A stretch of DNA of 64,000 nt from Actinosynnema sp. ALI-1.44 (GCF_001984155.1 NZ_MTQO01000022.1:1-64000); one strand, 5' to 3'; shown: positions 16,087 through 25,756, counted from the first letter of the stretch. Numbers and translations are program-made. Notes: generated by a model not told the origin, from the sequence alone.

Positions 16087-16974
16087 ATGGGCGAGCACAC
16101 GCACGACGACTTCGACTGGACCGCGCGGCTGGCTGACCTGCGAAGTCGTGATGCCATCGCCGCCGAGGCGTACCGCGGTACGGCGGCGCGGCTGGTCGGC
16201 ACGGTGAAGCCGGGCGCGACTGTCGTCGACATGGGTTCCGGCGCGGGAGGCATGGCCGCACACCTCGGCCTCGCCCTGCGCGCCCGCGGCGGCGGCAGAA
16301 TCATCCTGGTCGACGCGGTCGGCGAACTCCTCGACGCGGCAAACGATCATGTCCGCACAGCGCTGGCCGGTCCAGGTGCGACGGTCACAGTGGACACTGT
16401 GCTCGGCGACGCGGCGAGCGACCAGCTCGGCGACCAGATCCCGCCCGCCGACCTGGTCTGGGCGTCGGCGGTGGTGCACCACCTGCGTGACCAGCAGGAA
16501 GGCGTCAACCGGTTGGCAGGCCTGCTCGCACCGGGCGGCTGGCTGGCGCTGGCCGAAGGCGGCCTGGGAACCCAGTGCCTGCCGTGGGACCTCGGCGTCG
16601 GCGAACCGGGCCTGGTCGACCGAATGACGGCGGCCGGAAAAGCGTGGTTCGCCAAGATGCGCGCGGACATCCCCGGCTCGGTGCGCCTGGCGGTCGGCTG
16701 GACACGCGCACTGAAAGACGCGGGCCTGACCGAAGTCACCTCCTTCAGCTACATGATCGACCATCCGGCCCCAGTGACCGACGAAATCCGGACAGCGGTG
16801 ACGAAATGGCTGGAATATCTGGCGGAGGTAAGCATGGACCGCCTGGCGGAAGACGACCAGGCGGCGGTCAACCGCCTGCTCGACCCAGCCGACTCAGCCT
16901 TCGTCGGTGCCCGTGACGACCTCTTCTACCTGGCCTCGGCCACGGTCAACCTGGGCAAGGCAGCGCCGCTCTGA
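16087..16974 (+). CDS. SAM-dependent methyltransferase
   Basis: A 295-residue class I methyltransferase. The SAM-binding motif VVDMGSGAGGMAAHL follows an N-terminal helix (residues about 40-55). LVDAVGELLDAA supplies the acidic ribose-binding position, and ADLVWASAVVHHL and LLAPGGWLALAEGG are motifs IV and V. The C-terminal half probably contacts the acceptor, which is unknown. The start is ATG 16087, preceded by GGAGGC with short spacing. Stand-alone gene. Confidence 0.88.
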   Translation: MGEHTHDDFDWTARLADLRSRDAIAAEAYRGTAARLVGTVKPGATVVDMGSGAGGMAAHLGLALRARGGGRIILVDAVGELLDAANDHVRTALAGPGATVTVDTVLGDAASDQLGDQIPPADLVWASAVVHHLRDQQEGVNRLAGLLAPGGWLALAEGGLGTQCLPWDLGVGEPGLVDRMTAAGKAWFAKMRADIPGSVRLAVGWTRALKDAGLTEVTSFSYMIDHPAPVTDEIRTAVTKWLEYLAEVSMDRLAEDDQAAVNRLLDPADSAFVGARDDLFYLASATVNLGKAAPL

Positions 16975-17137
16975 CAGTCTGATGTGGACTAGTCCGGCCC
17001 CGGGTCGCCATTCCCGGCAACCGGCGCGCCATCCACGTCACCGACACCGACGACGGCCGAGCCGTCGTGCACCGCATGAGCGAGGCTGGCAGGGCCGGGG
17101 TGTTCCGGTGGGTGGGCATGTGTTCTATGTTCTGCGG

Positions 17138-17311
17138 GTGAGTGACGTGACGTGTTCTCGGTGTGGTACATCGAAGTCCTCTGCTGCTCCGGTTGAGGCG
17201 CTAGCTTGGGTATCCGAGCGTTCCGGTGGGCGTTTGACCTGGCTTTGTCCGGCTTGTGCGCGGACACACGTCAGGGATATCGAGGGCAAGTTGCCTGAGG
17301 AGTACTGGTGA
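17138..17311 (+). CDS. Small zinc-ribbon protein
   Basis: A 57-residue protein with two CxxC knuckles (CSRCGTS near residue 6 and CPACART near residue 41), typical of small actinobacterial zinc-ribbon proteins of unknown role. GTG 17138 is the start, and extension upstream has unlike composition. It ends DIEGKLPEEYW. Confidence 0.7.
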   Translation: MSDVTCSRCGTSKSSAAPVEALAWVSERSGGRLTWLCPACARTHVRDIEGKLPEEYW

Positions 17312-17459
17312 GCCGCTGAGCCGCCCGCCTGACGAACCTCGACCAGCCCTGCGCTCGCTGGTCGACCCCGCGGGCCGGGAATCGCATCCTGGTCCGCAAT
17401 GGACTGATCGATCCCCCGCGGGCGCAGCAACATCAACGGAAGTACAAGCGGTGACAGCG

Positions 17460-17760
17460 GGCCGAGCCGATGCACCTATGGCAGACACCGCAGCGTGCGC
17501 CGCTACGACGGGCAGTTCACCTGCCGCTACGTCAAGCCGCAACTGGTCGAGGCGTTGTTCGAGCGCTGACCCACCGACCACCACGGGAAGATCGAGCGTC
17601 TGCACCGGACGCTGCGGGGGCATCGATCACGTCGCCCCGTTCGAGTCGCTGGACACCGACCCAGACCTACAACCGCAACCGGCCGCACCAGGCACGACAC
17701 CCCTTGTGTCAACCTCAAGGCCCCAGCGCAGGCCACGTGACAGCCAACCGCACCTCAGGG
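17460..17760 (+). pseudogene. Decayed integrase-core transposase fragment
   Basis: Pieces of one transposase C terminus occur in different frames. RRYDGQFTCRYVKPQLVEALFER ends at a stop, then HHGKIERLHRTLRG, IDHVAPFESLDT and TYNRNRPHQARHP follow. Order and motifs (KIER-LHRTLR, HVAPFESL, NRPHQA) match the end of an IS481-like DDE transposase, broken by several frameshifts and a stop. The surrounding 17312-18042 has no intact gene and no inverted repeats that I could match. Confidence 0.6.
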
Positions 17761-18042
17761 GAACGTGGCGCAAACCAGCCATCGGTACGCACCGAACTGA
17801 ACGGTGCCAGCCGAAGGCGACCAAGCGTCGAAGTTTCGGAGAGGCGGAACTGTCATGACCATCCCGGCCAGCCGGTTCCGGCCCCACGGACCCACCCGCC
17901 TGGACACCGGCGAGACCGCCACACCGACGCGGCGGACCACGGCGCCGCACCAGGCGAGGCAGCATCACCCGCACCGCTGGTAGTCGACGTGATCGAACCA
18001 CCCACCTCCCAGGCCGTCGATCACGAAGTGCGGTCGCAACCA

Positions 18043-18393
18043 CTAGCAGTGGCCCCAGTGCATCGGGCGGACTTCGATGGGCAGGCCGATGACCTCTGTG
18101 AGCTTGCGGCCCCAGGTCAGCGCCGCGTCCAGGTCTGGTGCCTGGATCACGGTGAAGCCGCCGATGTGTTCCTTGCCCTCGATGTAGGGACCGTCGGTGA
18201 CGAGTACGTCGCCGTCCTTGTGGTGCACGACTGTTGCTGCTCCTGGTGGGTGTAGTCCGCCGGAGAAGACCCATGCGCCGGCTTGCCTGATCTCCTTGTT
18301 CAGCTCGTCGAGGTTTCGCATGATCGGGTCCAGGACCTCCGGTGGCGGGGGATCGCCGTCTGGCTGGTAGATGCTGAGCAGGTACTGCTGCAT
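18043..18393 (-). CDS. YCII-related (DGPF) domain protein
   Basis: A 116-residue protein, MQQYLLSIYQPDG at the start and VTDGPYIEGKEHIGGFTVIQAPDLDAALTWG in the middle, the typical DGPF/YCII fold. Such proteins are often encoded beside ECF sigma factors or act as small enzymes. No sigma-factor gene is adjacent here. The start is ATG 18393, with AAGGAGG seven to nine bases upstream, a very strong site. The role is unknown. Confidence 0.88.
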   Translation of the reverse strand: MQQYLLSIYQPDGDPPPPEVLDPIMRNLDELNKEIRQAGAWVFSGGLHPPGAATVVHHKDGDVLVTDGPYIEGKEHIGGFTVIQAPDLDAALTWGRKLTEVIGLPIEVRPMHWGHC

Positions 18394-18584
18394 GGGTGTT
18401 CCTCCTTGGACCAGTTGTATGTCACCTATACGAACGCGTTCGTGCCGGATCGACACGCGTCCGTGGAGAATTTCAGGCTGTCGCTGCCGGTGGCCTGGCT
18501 GGCCGCCGGTGTACGCCAGGTATCCGGGCGGGCCGGGTGTCCTGAGTTGTCCATAGTGGAGTCTCAGGGATGAGGGGATGTTCG

Positions 18585-19481
18585 TCACCCGATGACGTGG
18601 ACGGCTGGGCGCGGGCGGTTGGCCGCCTTGTAGTAGCCGCGGGCGAGGGCGAGGACGACACGGTCAGCATTCCCGCGTAGCTCTGCCACGTCGGTGCGCA
18701 CGACCATGACACCTGCTCGGCTGAAAGCCTCATGTCGCCGACGGGTGAGGGTGTCGTATTGGTTGCCGAAATCCCAGGCCAGGCCCACCGTGTCCCACCA
18801 TGCGTCGGCGACGCCCAATGGTTCGCCGCTGTTCGTGTGGAGTGGGACGTTCCATTCAGGGGCGGGAAGGGGCGCGTCACTGAGCAGGCGTTTGGCCCAG
18901 CTGTGTGGCACCGTGTTCGCCAATGGCGGCGGCAGTACTTCGTCGAGCATCGCGCGCAATGCGGCAGTTCCGCGTTGGGCACCCGCGTCGATCTCGGCGC
19001 GGACCTGGTCGATTGTGCACAACCCGGCCTCCATCGGCGCGTAAAGCACAGCTCGTTGTTCCCCCGGGTCACGCAGATTGCGGGCGGCGTCGACGGCCGC
19101 GCGATATGGCGGCGCGAAGCTGATGCCTCTGATGTTCCGGGCTCTGGGCATTCGGGACGTGCGCTCCACGCGTACGTAATCACGGGAGGACAATCTGCGG
19201 TTGCTGGGGATGAGCATGTGCAGGTCGTCCGCGTCGAATGCGTGCATGCCGTGGGCGCGCAACGATTCGATCCCGGTGATCTGCGCTTCCGGGCCGGCGT
19301 ACAGAACCGCGGCTTTCAGTCGTTGTCGCCTGGTCGGCTGCCCGCTTTTCAACAGCAGCACTCCCGGCAGGAGTTGCTGCCACGGGCCATCGGGGCGGCA
19401 TCGGACCGCCACCGAGTAGTTCGAGTGGCCCGCGGCCATCAGGGTGCTGCGTCGGACTACTGCTTCGGTGCTTGTCGGCAT
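18585..19481 (-). CDS. AbiEi-like antitoxin-domain protein (hypothetical)
   Basis: A 298-residue protein. The N-terminal ~85 residues look like the HTH of AbiEi-type proteins (AAGHSNYSVAVRCRPDGPWQQLLPGVLLL, then RLKAAVLYAGPEAQITGIESLRAHG). The C-terminal part (WWDTVGLAWDFGNQYDTLTRRRHEAFSRAGVMVVRTDVAEL) resembles the DUF559/PD-(D/E)xK-like end seen in the same group. Such proteins are widespread, often single, in actinomycetes. No AbiEii nucleotidyltransferase toxin gene is adjacent, so a toxin-antitoxin role is not shown here. Confidence 0.65.
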   Translation of the reverse strand: MPTSTEAVVRRSTLMAAGHSNYSVAVRCRPDGPWQQLLPGVLLLKSGQPTRRQRLKAAVLYAGPEAQITGIESLRAHGMHAFDADDLHMLIPSNRRLSSRDYVRVERTSRMPRARNIRGISFAPPYRAAVDAARNLRDPGEQRAVLYAPMEAGLCTIDQVRAEIDAGAQRGTAALRAMLDEVLPPPLANTVPHSWAKRLLSDAPLPAPEWNVPLHTNSGEPLGVADAWWDTVGLAWDFGNQYDTLTRRRHEAFSRAGVMVVRTDVAELRGNADRVVLALARGYYKAANRPRPAVHVIG

Positions 19482-19584
19482 GGGTTCGATCTTGCGGAAT
19501 TGGGCTTCACCGCGACAGGTGAGGGGATTTTCCTGTGGACAACTCCGTTTTGGCTATGGCTGGTTCGTTCTGGTTTTTCGCTGG

Positions 19585-20895
19585 TCAGGCCTTGAAACCT
19601 GGTTGCCAGCGTTCGACGATCTCGCGGGCTGGCAACTCCGCGTCGAGCTGGCAGAGGATCCCGGTCGAGCCGGCCAGCACCCGGTGGATCATCAGGTACT
19701 GCGGCGGCAGGTTCAGCGACCGGCCGGTGCGGAAGTCCTGGCCGCCGAGATCACCGACCCGCTCGGCCTGCGCCTGCATCCACTTCCTGGTGAACCGGAA
19801 CCGCTCGGTCAGCAGCGGCTCCACGAACGGCGCCAGGTAGGCGTGCACGTGTTCGGCGGGCACCTGCGTGCCCGGACGCACGAAACCCTCGTCGCGGAGG
19901 GTCTGGAACAGGCTTTCCGAGTCGTCGGCCATGGCGAACCGCATCAGCTTCCCCAGCGGCGCGGGCAGGCCGTCCGGCAGCTTGGCCACGCCGCCGAAGT
20001 CGATCACGCACATCCGGCCGTCCTCGGCGATCATGAAGTTGCCCGGGTGCGGGTCCGCGTGCAGCATCCCGGCCCGCGCGGGCGCGGAGTAGTGGAACTC
20101 GGCCAGCAGGTACCCGGCCGCGTCCCGTTGCTCCCGCGTGCCCGCGCGGATGATCTTGGCGAGCGGTGTGCCGTCCGTCCATTCGCTGACCAGTACCTTC
20201 GGTGCGCTGGCGACCACCTTCGGGACGATGAAGTGCTTGTCGCCGTCGTACGCCGCGGCGACCGCGCGCTGGTTGGCGGCTTCCTGGCGGTAGTCCAGCT
20301 CCTCGGTCATCCGGTCGGTCAGCTCGGCGAGCAGGGGCTTGATCTCGGTCCCGGGCACCAAAGCCTGAAACAACCGGCTGAAGCGGGACAATTGCCTTAA
20401 ATCGGACATCAACGCCTCGTCGGCGCCCGGATATTGGACTTTCACCGCGACCGGCCGTCCGTCGTGCCAAATGCCGCGATGCACCTGGCCGATGCTCGCC
20501 GACGCCGCGGGCGTGTCGTCGAATTCCGCGAATCTCGACTGCCACGACCGGCCCAGCTGCTCGGCGAGCATGCGATGGGTCGCCTTCGCGCTCATCGGCG
20601 GCGCGGCCGTCTGCAGCTTGGTGAGCGCCTCGCGGTAGGGCGCGGCCAGCTCGTCCGGTACGGCTGCCTCGAACACCGACAGCGCCTGGCCGAACTTCAT
20701 GGCACCGCCCTTGAGCTGCCCCAACACCGAGAACAGCTGCTCGGCGGTCTTCGCCGACATCTGGGCGTTCACCTCGGCGGCGTCCTGGCCCGCGAGGCGT
20801 TTGCCCCAGCTGCCGACCACCCGGCCGGCGACCCCCAACGGGAGGCTGGCGAGCCGTGCCGTTCTGGCGACGGTCTTGCGCGGCATCTCGTTCAC
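19585..20895 (-). CDS. ABC1/UbiB-family atypical kinase
   Basis: 436 residues from GTG 20895, which has GGGGAG nine bases upstream (ATG 20886 is the next choice). ABC1 hallmarks are the KxGQ motif (MKFGQALSV), the alanine-rich nucleotide loop (AASASIGQVHRG), the ATP-site lysine in VAVKVQYPG, the catalytic HADPHPGNF and metal-binding IDFGG. Family members act as small-molecule-directed or ATPase-like kinases in quinone and lipid homeostasis. It corresponds by content and position to mycobacterial Rv3197, which lies next to whiB7. Confidence 0.9.
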   Translation of the reverse strand: MNEMPRKTVARTARLASLPLGVAGRVVGSWGKRLAGQDAAEVNAQMSAKTAEQLFSVLGQLKGGAMKFGQALSVFEAAVPDELAAPYREALTKLQTAAPPMSAKATHRMLAEQLGRSWQSRFAEFDDTPAASASIGQVHRGIWHDGRPVAVKVQYPGADEALMSDLRQLSRFSRLFQALVPGTEIKPLLAELTDRMTEELDYRQEAANQRAVAAAYDGDKHFIVPKVVASAPKVLVSEWTDGTPLAKIIRAGTREQRDAAGYLLAEFHYSAPARAGMLHADPHPGNFMIAEDGRMCVIDFGGVAKLPDGLPAPLGKLMRFAMADDSESLFQTLRDEGFVRPGTQVPAEHVHAYLAPFVEPLLTERFRFTRKWMQAQAERVGDLGGQDFRTGRSLNLPPQYLMIHRVLAGSTGILCQLDAELPAREIVERWQPGFKA

Positions 20896-20936
20896 TAGGT
20901 GATTCTCCCCTGTAGAACGCCTCTGTCGCAGCCATT

Positions 20937-21941
20937 TCACAATCGAGCGCCACACCCGCAGTGCGCGTGTGGCGGCCAAGGCCGCTGTTCCAACTTGCCA
21001 TGGAACGGGTCCAGTTCGATCGTGGTGTTCCAGACAGTTGGTCGTCCACCCCCTGCGGACAGCCATTCGAGCGCACGCATGGCTTGCTCCGCGCCGAGCG
21101 CGGCTGTCGCGTGCGCGCACATGAGATCGGCGTGCTGCCGCTGGCCGACCAGCTGTGCTGCCACCGACGGCCAGTCCTGGTCGAGATCCGCTCGATGCAG
21201 GTCCGCGCAGCCGAGGCAGCTGCTGCGCCCCGGCACGACGAACGGCCCGACGATCCCGGTGCCCTCACGAACCCGCACGCTCAGGTGTGGCGTCCCGTCA
21301 GCCAGCAGTCGCGCGACCAGTTCGGGAGCGGGAACGGCGGCGTCGGTCAGCACGACCAGATCCGGGCGTCCCGGTTGGACCTGCGGCAACAACGCCCGCG
21401 CCACGTCGGCGCGCGGCTTGCCGATGTCCTCGTCGCGGTATCCGCAGCCGGTGTCCTCGGGCTCGACGGCCCCGTCCGCGGTGAACCGCACCACACCGAC
21501 ACCGGCGGTGACGAGCAATTGCGCCATGGTGATGCCGACCCGGCCGGATCCGTGCACGAGCACCGACGAAGCGGACCGCTTCGCGGCCAACTGGCCCGGT
21601 CGTTTCCCCGTCCGCAACGACCACGTCGCCGCGTCCGCGGCCAGGCGTCCGGGGACTCCGGTACCGGTGACGTCCTCGACGAGGCCGAGCCCGTGCAGCT
21701 CCCGCAGCAGACTGGACAACGCGGGCCGGTCGTCCGGTGGCGCTTTGTCCAGCAGCTGTCTCGTTCTCGTCCGGCCGTCCAGATTCTGGATACTCTCCGC
21801 AACCGGTTTGGTTACTCCACCGATCACGACCCCGTGCCGGGGATCGAGGCCCAGCTGGATCTCGCCGTCGCCACGACGCAGGACCGGCAGGCCCGTGAGC
21901 ACCTTGGGCCGACGTGGCAACGACCTTCCACCATGCGACAT
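20937..21941 (-). CDS. ThiF/E1-like protein
   Basis: A 334-residue protein with an E1-like Rossmann region (VLVHGSGRVGITMAQLLVTAGVGVV, about 127-151) and Cys pairs CLGC and CGCG near the end that could bind zinc. An N-terminal segment (LDPRHGVVIGGVTKPVAESIQNLDG) resembles the leader-binding region of cyclodehydratase partners. The E1 adenylation residues are poorly conserved, so catalytic activity is doubtful. Position matches Rv3196 in the conserved block. It is transcribed with the ABC1 kinase, 41 bp upstream of it. Confidence 0.8.
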   Translation of the reverse strand: MSHGGRSLPRRPKVLTGLPVLRRGDGEIQLGLDPRHGVVIGGVTKPVAESIQNLDGRTRTRQLLDKAPPDDRPALSSLLRELHGLGLVEDVTGTGVPGRLAADAATWSLRTGKRPGQLAAKRSASSVLVHGSGRVGITMAQLLVTAGVGVVRFTADGAVEPEDTGCGYRDEDIGKPRADVARALLPQVQPGRPDLVVLTDAAVPAPELVARLLADGTPHLSVRVREGTGIVGPFVVPGRSSCLGCADLHRADLDQDWPSVAAQLVGQRQHADLMCAHATAALGAEQAMRALEWLSAGGGRPTVWNTTIELDPFHGKLEQRPWPPHAHCGCGARL

Positions 21942-22060
21942 ACCCTAAGGCTGACAAGGGATCCCGCGCGACACAAACGTTTGTCCACAGGGGGCTGTGG
22001 GTAGAAGGTCACCCTCATGGCAGGTCCCAAATTGTCGGTGGTTGGTCGTACCGTTGTCGC

Positions 22061-22591
22061 GTGGCCGAACCAGTCGTCGAAGTACGTCGCAGCAAGCGGC
22101 GTACTCGGACAGTCACCGCGTACCGGGAGGGCGATGCTCTGATCGTCCTGCTGCCTGCGCGGATGACCAAGAAAGAAGAAGTGCATTGGGTCGCTGAGAT
22201 GCAACGTCGCCTGCTGCGCAGCGAGTCCCGCCGCCGCTCCCCGGCGCGGACGTCGGACAACGCGCTGCTCCTCAGGTGCGCGGAGCTCTCGACGCGACAT
22301 CTGAACGGCGAAGCCGTACCGCTGAGTGTTCGTTGGGTGCCGCCGATGCGGACGCGTTGGGCATCCTGCACGCCCGTTGACCGGACGATCCGGATCAGCG
22401 AGCGACTGAGGGAGGTGCCGTCATGGGTCCTGGACTACGTGCTGGTGCACGAACTGGCGCATCTGCTCGTGCCGGGGCATGACAGTGAGTTCTGGGGTCT
22501 GGTGCAGCGTTATCCCAAGACGGAGCGGGCCATCGGGTATCTCGAGGGTCTCGCCGCCGCCGCGGGGTCGGGGCCGATGATCGAGGACTGA
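22061..22591 (+). CDS. YgjP/DUF45-type zinc metallopeptidase
   Basis: A 176-residue protein ending in the metzincin-like core: RWASCTPVDRTIRISERLREVP, then VLVHELAHLLVPGHDSEFW, with the HExxH zinc site and a third His eleven residues after the second one. It is likely cytosolic (no signal peptide) with a basic N terminus (RRSKRRTRT). GTG 22061 fits the family length. Upstream in-frame sequence is unlike the family. Physiological substrate unknown. Confidence 0.85.
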   Translation: MAEPVVEVRRSKRRTRTVTAYREGDALIVLLPARMTKKEEVHWVAEMQRRLLRSESRRRSPARTSDNALLLRCAELSTRHLNGEAVPLSVRWVPPMRTRWASCTPVDRTIRISERLREVPSWVLDYVLVHELAHLLVPGHDSEFWGLVQRYPKTERAIGYLEGLAAAAGSGPMIED

Positions 22592-22603
22592 CGCCCGGAC
22601 GAC

Positions 22604-22638
22604 CTGGAGGCCATCCCCGTCGCAGGGGTGGCCTCCAG
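22604..22638. terminator. Hairpin between convergent genes
   Basis: CTGGAGGCCA(T)CCCC pairs with GGGGTGGCCTCCAG in the 50-bp gap between the convergent YgjP-type and zinc-protease genes. It can serve both strands. Confidence 0.75.
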
Positions 22639-22643
22639 CCGGG

Positions 22644-23963
22644 TCAGGACTCCTTGTCGTCGTCCGCGTCCTTCTCGCCGTCCTTGCGCCGGGTCCGCTC
22701 CAGCTCGGCGATGGGGTCCATGTCCGAGGTCGCGCCGACGCGGTCGGCGAAGTCGAGCGGCTCGTCCAGGTCGGCGGCTGTGGGCACCAGGTCCGGGTGC
22801 GCCCAGATGCCGTCCCGCTTCTCGATCCCGTGCTTGTCGCCGACCAGCCGCCACAGCGCGGCGGCCGCCCGGAGCTTGCGCGGACGCAGCTCGAGGCCCA
22901 CCAGCGTGGCGAAGGTCTGCTCGGCCGGTCCGCCGGACGCACGCCGCCTGCGCAGCGTCTCGCGCAGCGCGTCGGCTCCGGGCAGCCGGTCGCCGACGGC
23001 GTCCGCGACCACCACGTCGACCCAGCCCTCGACCAGGGCGAGCAGGGTCTCCAGACGGGTGAGCGCGGCCTGCTGCTCCGGCGTGGTCTGGGGCTCGAGC
23101 ACGCCGGACTGCATGGCCTGCTCGATCGACTGCGGGTTGGCCGGGTCGATCTGGGTCGCGAGCTGCTCCAGGGCAGAGGTGTCCACGGTGATGCCGCTGG
23201 CGAACTCCTCGACCGTGGCCAGCAGGCGCTGCCGCAGCCACGGGACGTGCGCGAACAGGCGCTGGTGTGCGGCTTCGCGCGCCGCGAGGAACACGAGGAC
23301 CTCGCTGGCCGGCCGCTCGAGGCCCTCGCTGAACTTCGAGATGTTCGCCGGAAGCAGAGCACCGGTCGTCTCGGGGCCGAGCGGCAGGCCGATGTCGGTC
23401 GAGGTCAGCACCTCCGCGCCGAGCTGGGCCAGTGCGTTGCCCAGCTGCGAGCCGAACGCCATGCCACCCATCTGGCCGACCATCGACAACAGTGGTCCGG
23501 CCGCGTCCTTCGCCTCGGCGGGCAGCGCCTCGACCCAGGCGCCGGACATCCGCCGCGCCACCGGATCGCACAGCCGCTGCCAGGTCGGCAGGGTCTTCTC
23601 GACCCAGTCCTTCGCGGTCCACGACTTGGTGGACTGCGCACCCGCTGGCAGGATCGTCGCGGCATCCAGCCAGACCTCCGCGAGGCGGGCCGCGTCGGCC
23701 ACCGCCTCCGGCGACTCGGCGCCTGCGGGTTCGGTCTCGGCGAGCCGCTGCATGGCGATCTGTTTCGCCAGGTCGTAGTTAACCGGCCCGGCCGACGTGC
23801 CCGCCTGGCTGAGCATCTGCCCCAGCTGGCTGAGCATCTGCCCGAGCTGGCTGAACGCGTCGAACGGGTTCTCCTGCCCGCCGCCCGGCTGCTTGCCGGA
23901 CGAATCCTTCTTGCCTTTGTCATCGGGCTCCGGCAGGTTGAAGCCGAAGGGGAGCTCGTTCAT
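22644..23963 (-). CDS. Zinc-dependent metalloprotease-like protein (DUF2342)
   Basis: A 439-residue protein, homologue of mycobacterial Rv3195. It has a low-complexity N terminus (GQMLSQ repeats near residue 45), a long helical body and the family core VFLAAREAAHQRLFAHVPWLR, an ExxH segment in which the first His of a classical HExxH is replaced. Hydrolytic activity is therefore uncertain. The C terminus is rich in Asp/Lys. It is divergent from the PDZ/Lon protease gene, with 44 bp between the starts. Confidence 0.88.
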   Translation of the reverse strand: MNELPFGFNLPEPDDKGKKDSSGKQPGGGQENPFDAFSQLGQMLSQLGQMLSQAGTSAGPVNYDLAKQIAMQRLAETEPAGAESPEAVADAARLAEVWLDAATILPAGAQSTKSWTAKDWVEKTLPTWQRLCDPVARRMSGAWVEALPAEAKDAAGPLLSMVGQMGGMAFGSQLGNALAQLGAEVLTSTDIGLPLGPETTGALLPANISKFSEGLERPASEVLVFLAAREAAHQRLFAHVPWLRQRLLATVEEFASGITVDTSALEQLATQIDPANPQSIEQAMQSGVLEPQTTPEQQAALTRLETLLALVEGWVDVVVADAVGDRLPGADALRETLRRRRASGGPAEQTFATLVGLELRPRKLRAAAALWRLVGDKHGIEKRDGIWAHPDLVPTAADLDEPLDFADRVGATSDMDPIAELERTRRKDGEKDADDDKES

Positions 23964-24007
23964 ACCTCCACGGTACGCGGGGTGTCGTCGTCGTAGGCTG
24001 TTGCCTC

Positions 24008-25108
24008 GTGAGTACTCCCAGCAAAGAGGCGACGCCTGAGACCGGCTCGACCGCGGACAAGCGGACGCGGGACGAGCGCTGGCAGATCTCCCGGCGTGGC
24101 TGGACTGTGCTGCTGAGCTTCCTGATCGTGATCACGCTCGGGCTGGTCGGGGCATTCGTGCCTGTGCCGTTCGTCGCGCTCGGGCCCGGTCCGACGTACG
24201 ACACGCTGGGCGCTGTCAACAAGACCCAGATCGTGCAGGTCGACGGAGCGCAGACCTACGAGACGACCGGTCAGCTGCGGATGACGACGGTGTCGCTCAA
24301 GCGCGAGGTCACGCTGTTCAGCGCGTTCGGTCTGTGGGTCAGCGGCCGGTACGCGCTCGCGCCGCGTGAGGAGTACATCAAGCCTGGACAGACCGAAGAG
24401 GACGTCCAGCAGCAAAACGTGAAAATGTTTCAGGATTCGCAGAGCGACGCCGAGACCGCCGCCATGCGCCACCTGAAGAAGCCGATGAAGGTCGTGGTCG
24501 CGGAGGTCACGTCCGGCGCGCCCGCCGACAAGGTCATCGAACCGGGGGACCGGCTGCTCAACGTCAACGGCCGCGCGATCACCCAGCAGGACGACGTGAT
24601 CGCCGCGATCGAGAACACCAGGCCCGGCCAGCCGATCCAGGTCGCGCTGCAGCGGGGCGGCCAGGACAAGACCGTGTCGGTCACCCTCGGCAAGGCACCG
24701 GACGACCGCGTGCAGGGCTTCATGGGCATCAAGGGCATCGACCGGCCCGACGTGCCGTTCAAGACCACCATCCACCTGCAGGACGTCGGCGGCCCGTCCG
24801 CCGGGCTGATCTTCTCGCTGGCGATCGTCGACCGGCTCACCCCCGACGACCTCGCCGGTGGCCAGCCCGTCGCGGGCACCGGCGAGATCGACGTCAAGGG
24901 CAACGTCGGCCCGATCGGCGGAATCGGGTTCAAGCTGGTCGCGGCCGCCGAGGACGGCGCGAAGACGTTCCTCGTGCCCGCCGCGAACTGCGCGGAGGCC
25001 AAGGCCGACCCGCCGCCGGGACTCCAGCTGATCAAGGTCGAGACCCTGGACGGAGCCGTCAAGGCGCTCGAGGACCGCAAGGCGGGCAGGCCCGTCCCCG
25101 GCTGTTGA
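24008..25108 (+). CDS. Membrane-anchored PDZ/Lon-type serine protease
   Basis: A 366-residue protein with an N-terminal anchor (WTVLLSFLIVITLGLVGAFV, 32-51), a PDZ domain (about 160-245) and a Lon-type S16 peptidase domain with catalytic Ser264 (DVGGPSAGLIFS) and Lys309 (GPIGGIGFK). The active site faces outside the cytoplasm. It is the YlbL/Rv3194c group, thought to act in envelope protein quality control. The start is GTG 24008. Confidence 0.93.
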   Translation: MSTPSKEATPETGSTADKRTRDERWQISRRGWTVLLSFLIVITLGLVGAFVPVPFVALGPGPTYDTLGAVNKTQIVQVDGAQTYETTGQLRMTTVSLKREVTLFSAFGLWVSGRYALAPREEYIKPGQTEEDVQQQNVKMFQDSQSDAETAAMRHLKKPMKVVVAEVTSGAPADKVIEPGDRLLNVNGRAITQQDDVIAAIENTRPGQPIQVALQRGGQDKTVSVTLGKAPDDRVQGFMGIKGIDRPDVPFKTTIHLQDVGGPSAGLIFSLAIVDRLTPDDLAGGQPVAGTGEIDVKGNVGPIGGIGFKLVAAAEDGAKTFLVPAANCAEAKADPPPGLQLIKVETLDGAVKALEDRKAGRPVPGC

Positions 25109-25116
25109 GATGCAGG

Positions 25117-25632
25117 TCAGTTGAAGGTGGCGTGCAGAGCCGCGGTCAGGTTCGGCGCCAGGTCGGCACCTTTCAGCAGGTCGTCGTGGTCACGCAGGCG
25201 CATCACGCACGCCTCACCGCCGTCGCGTAGCACCGCGGCGACCAGGCGCGCCTCCTGACGCTCGGGGTGGTCGGCCGCCAGTTGCCGCAGCCTGGCCTCG
25301 TCCTCGCCCGACTCGGTCATCTCGGCTTCCGCCGCAGGTGGGAGCACCACGATCTCCTGGACCAACGCACACCCCGCCACCGCGTCCGGCCACATGATGC
25401 CCGCGAGCGCCGCGCCGAGGTCACCATCCGGCAACGAATCCTGCGCGATGGGGGTCAGCGCCGATCCCTCGTCGAGCTGACCAGCCAATTCGGGTTGCAT
25501 CCGCAGCAGCTCGGCGGTCGGGACCAGGGCGAACAGCTGCGGAGGCTGGTCCCAGCCCGCCGCGGCCACGAACTGCTCGACCTCTACCGCGAGCGCGGGC
25601 AGGCCGTCTGTAGTGCTCGACACGGCGGTCAT
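25117..25632 (-). CDS. PPA1309-family protein
   Basis: 171 residues. EQFVAAAGWDQPPQLFALVPTAELL is the family N-terminal block, and EARLVAAVLRDGGEACVMRLRDHDDLL closes the domain. This is the Rv3192-type protein found beside the PDZ/Lon and UPF0182 genes, and its function is unknown. ATG 25632 has GGGGGA eight bases upstream. An in-frame ATG at 25689 lacks a binding site. It converges on the protease gene with an 8-bp gap. Confidence 0.85.
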   Translation of the reverse strand: MTAVSSTTDGLPALAVEVEQFVAAAGWDQPPQLFALVPTAELLRMQPELAGQLDEGSALTPIAQDSLPDGDLGAALAGIMWPDAVAGCALVQEIVVLPPAAEAEMTESGEDEARLRQLAADHPERQEARLVAAVLRDGGEACVMRLRDHDDLLKGADLAPNLTAALHATFN

Positions 25633-25756
25633 CGTCGCATTCCCCCAGCCGGTGACGGGAACCGGAACTCCGTCCGTAGAGTTGGACATCTAGGACAGCT
25701 GTTTTCAGTGCACGGCTGTCAGCCAGACTCAAGTTCGCTATCCAGGAGCGTGTCCA

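Noticed and set aside
19444-20400. 318-codon plus-strand frame opposite the ABC1 kinase
   Set aside because: Antisense shadow. The kinase has all catalytic motifs.
22797-23996. 399-codon plus-strand frame opposite the DUF2342 gene
   Set aside because: Antisense shadow. The minus-strand protein matches a conserved family in the conserved gene order.
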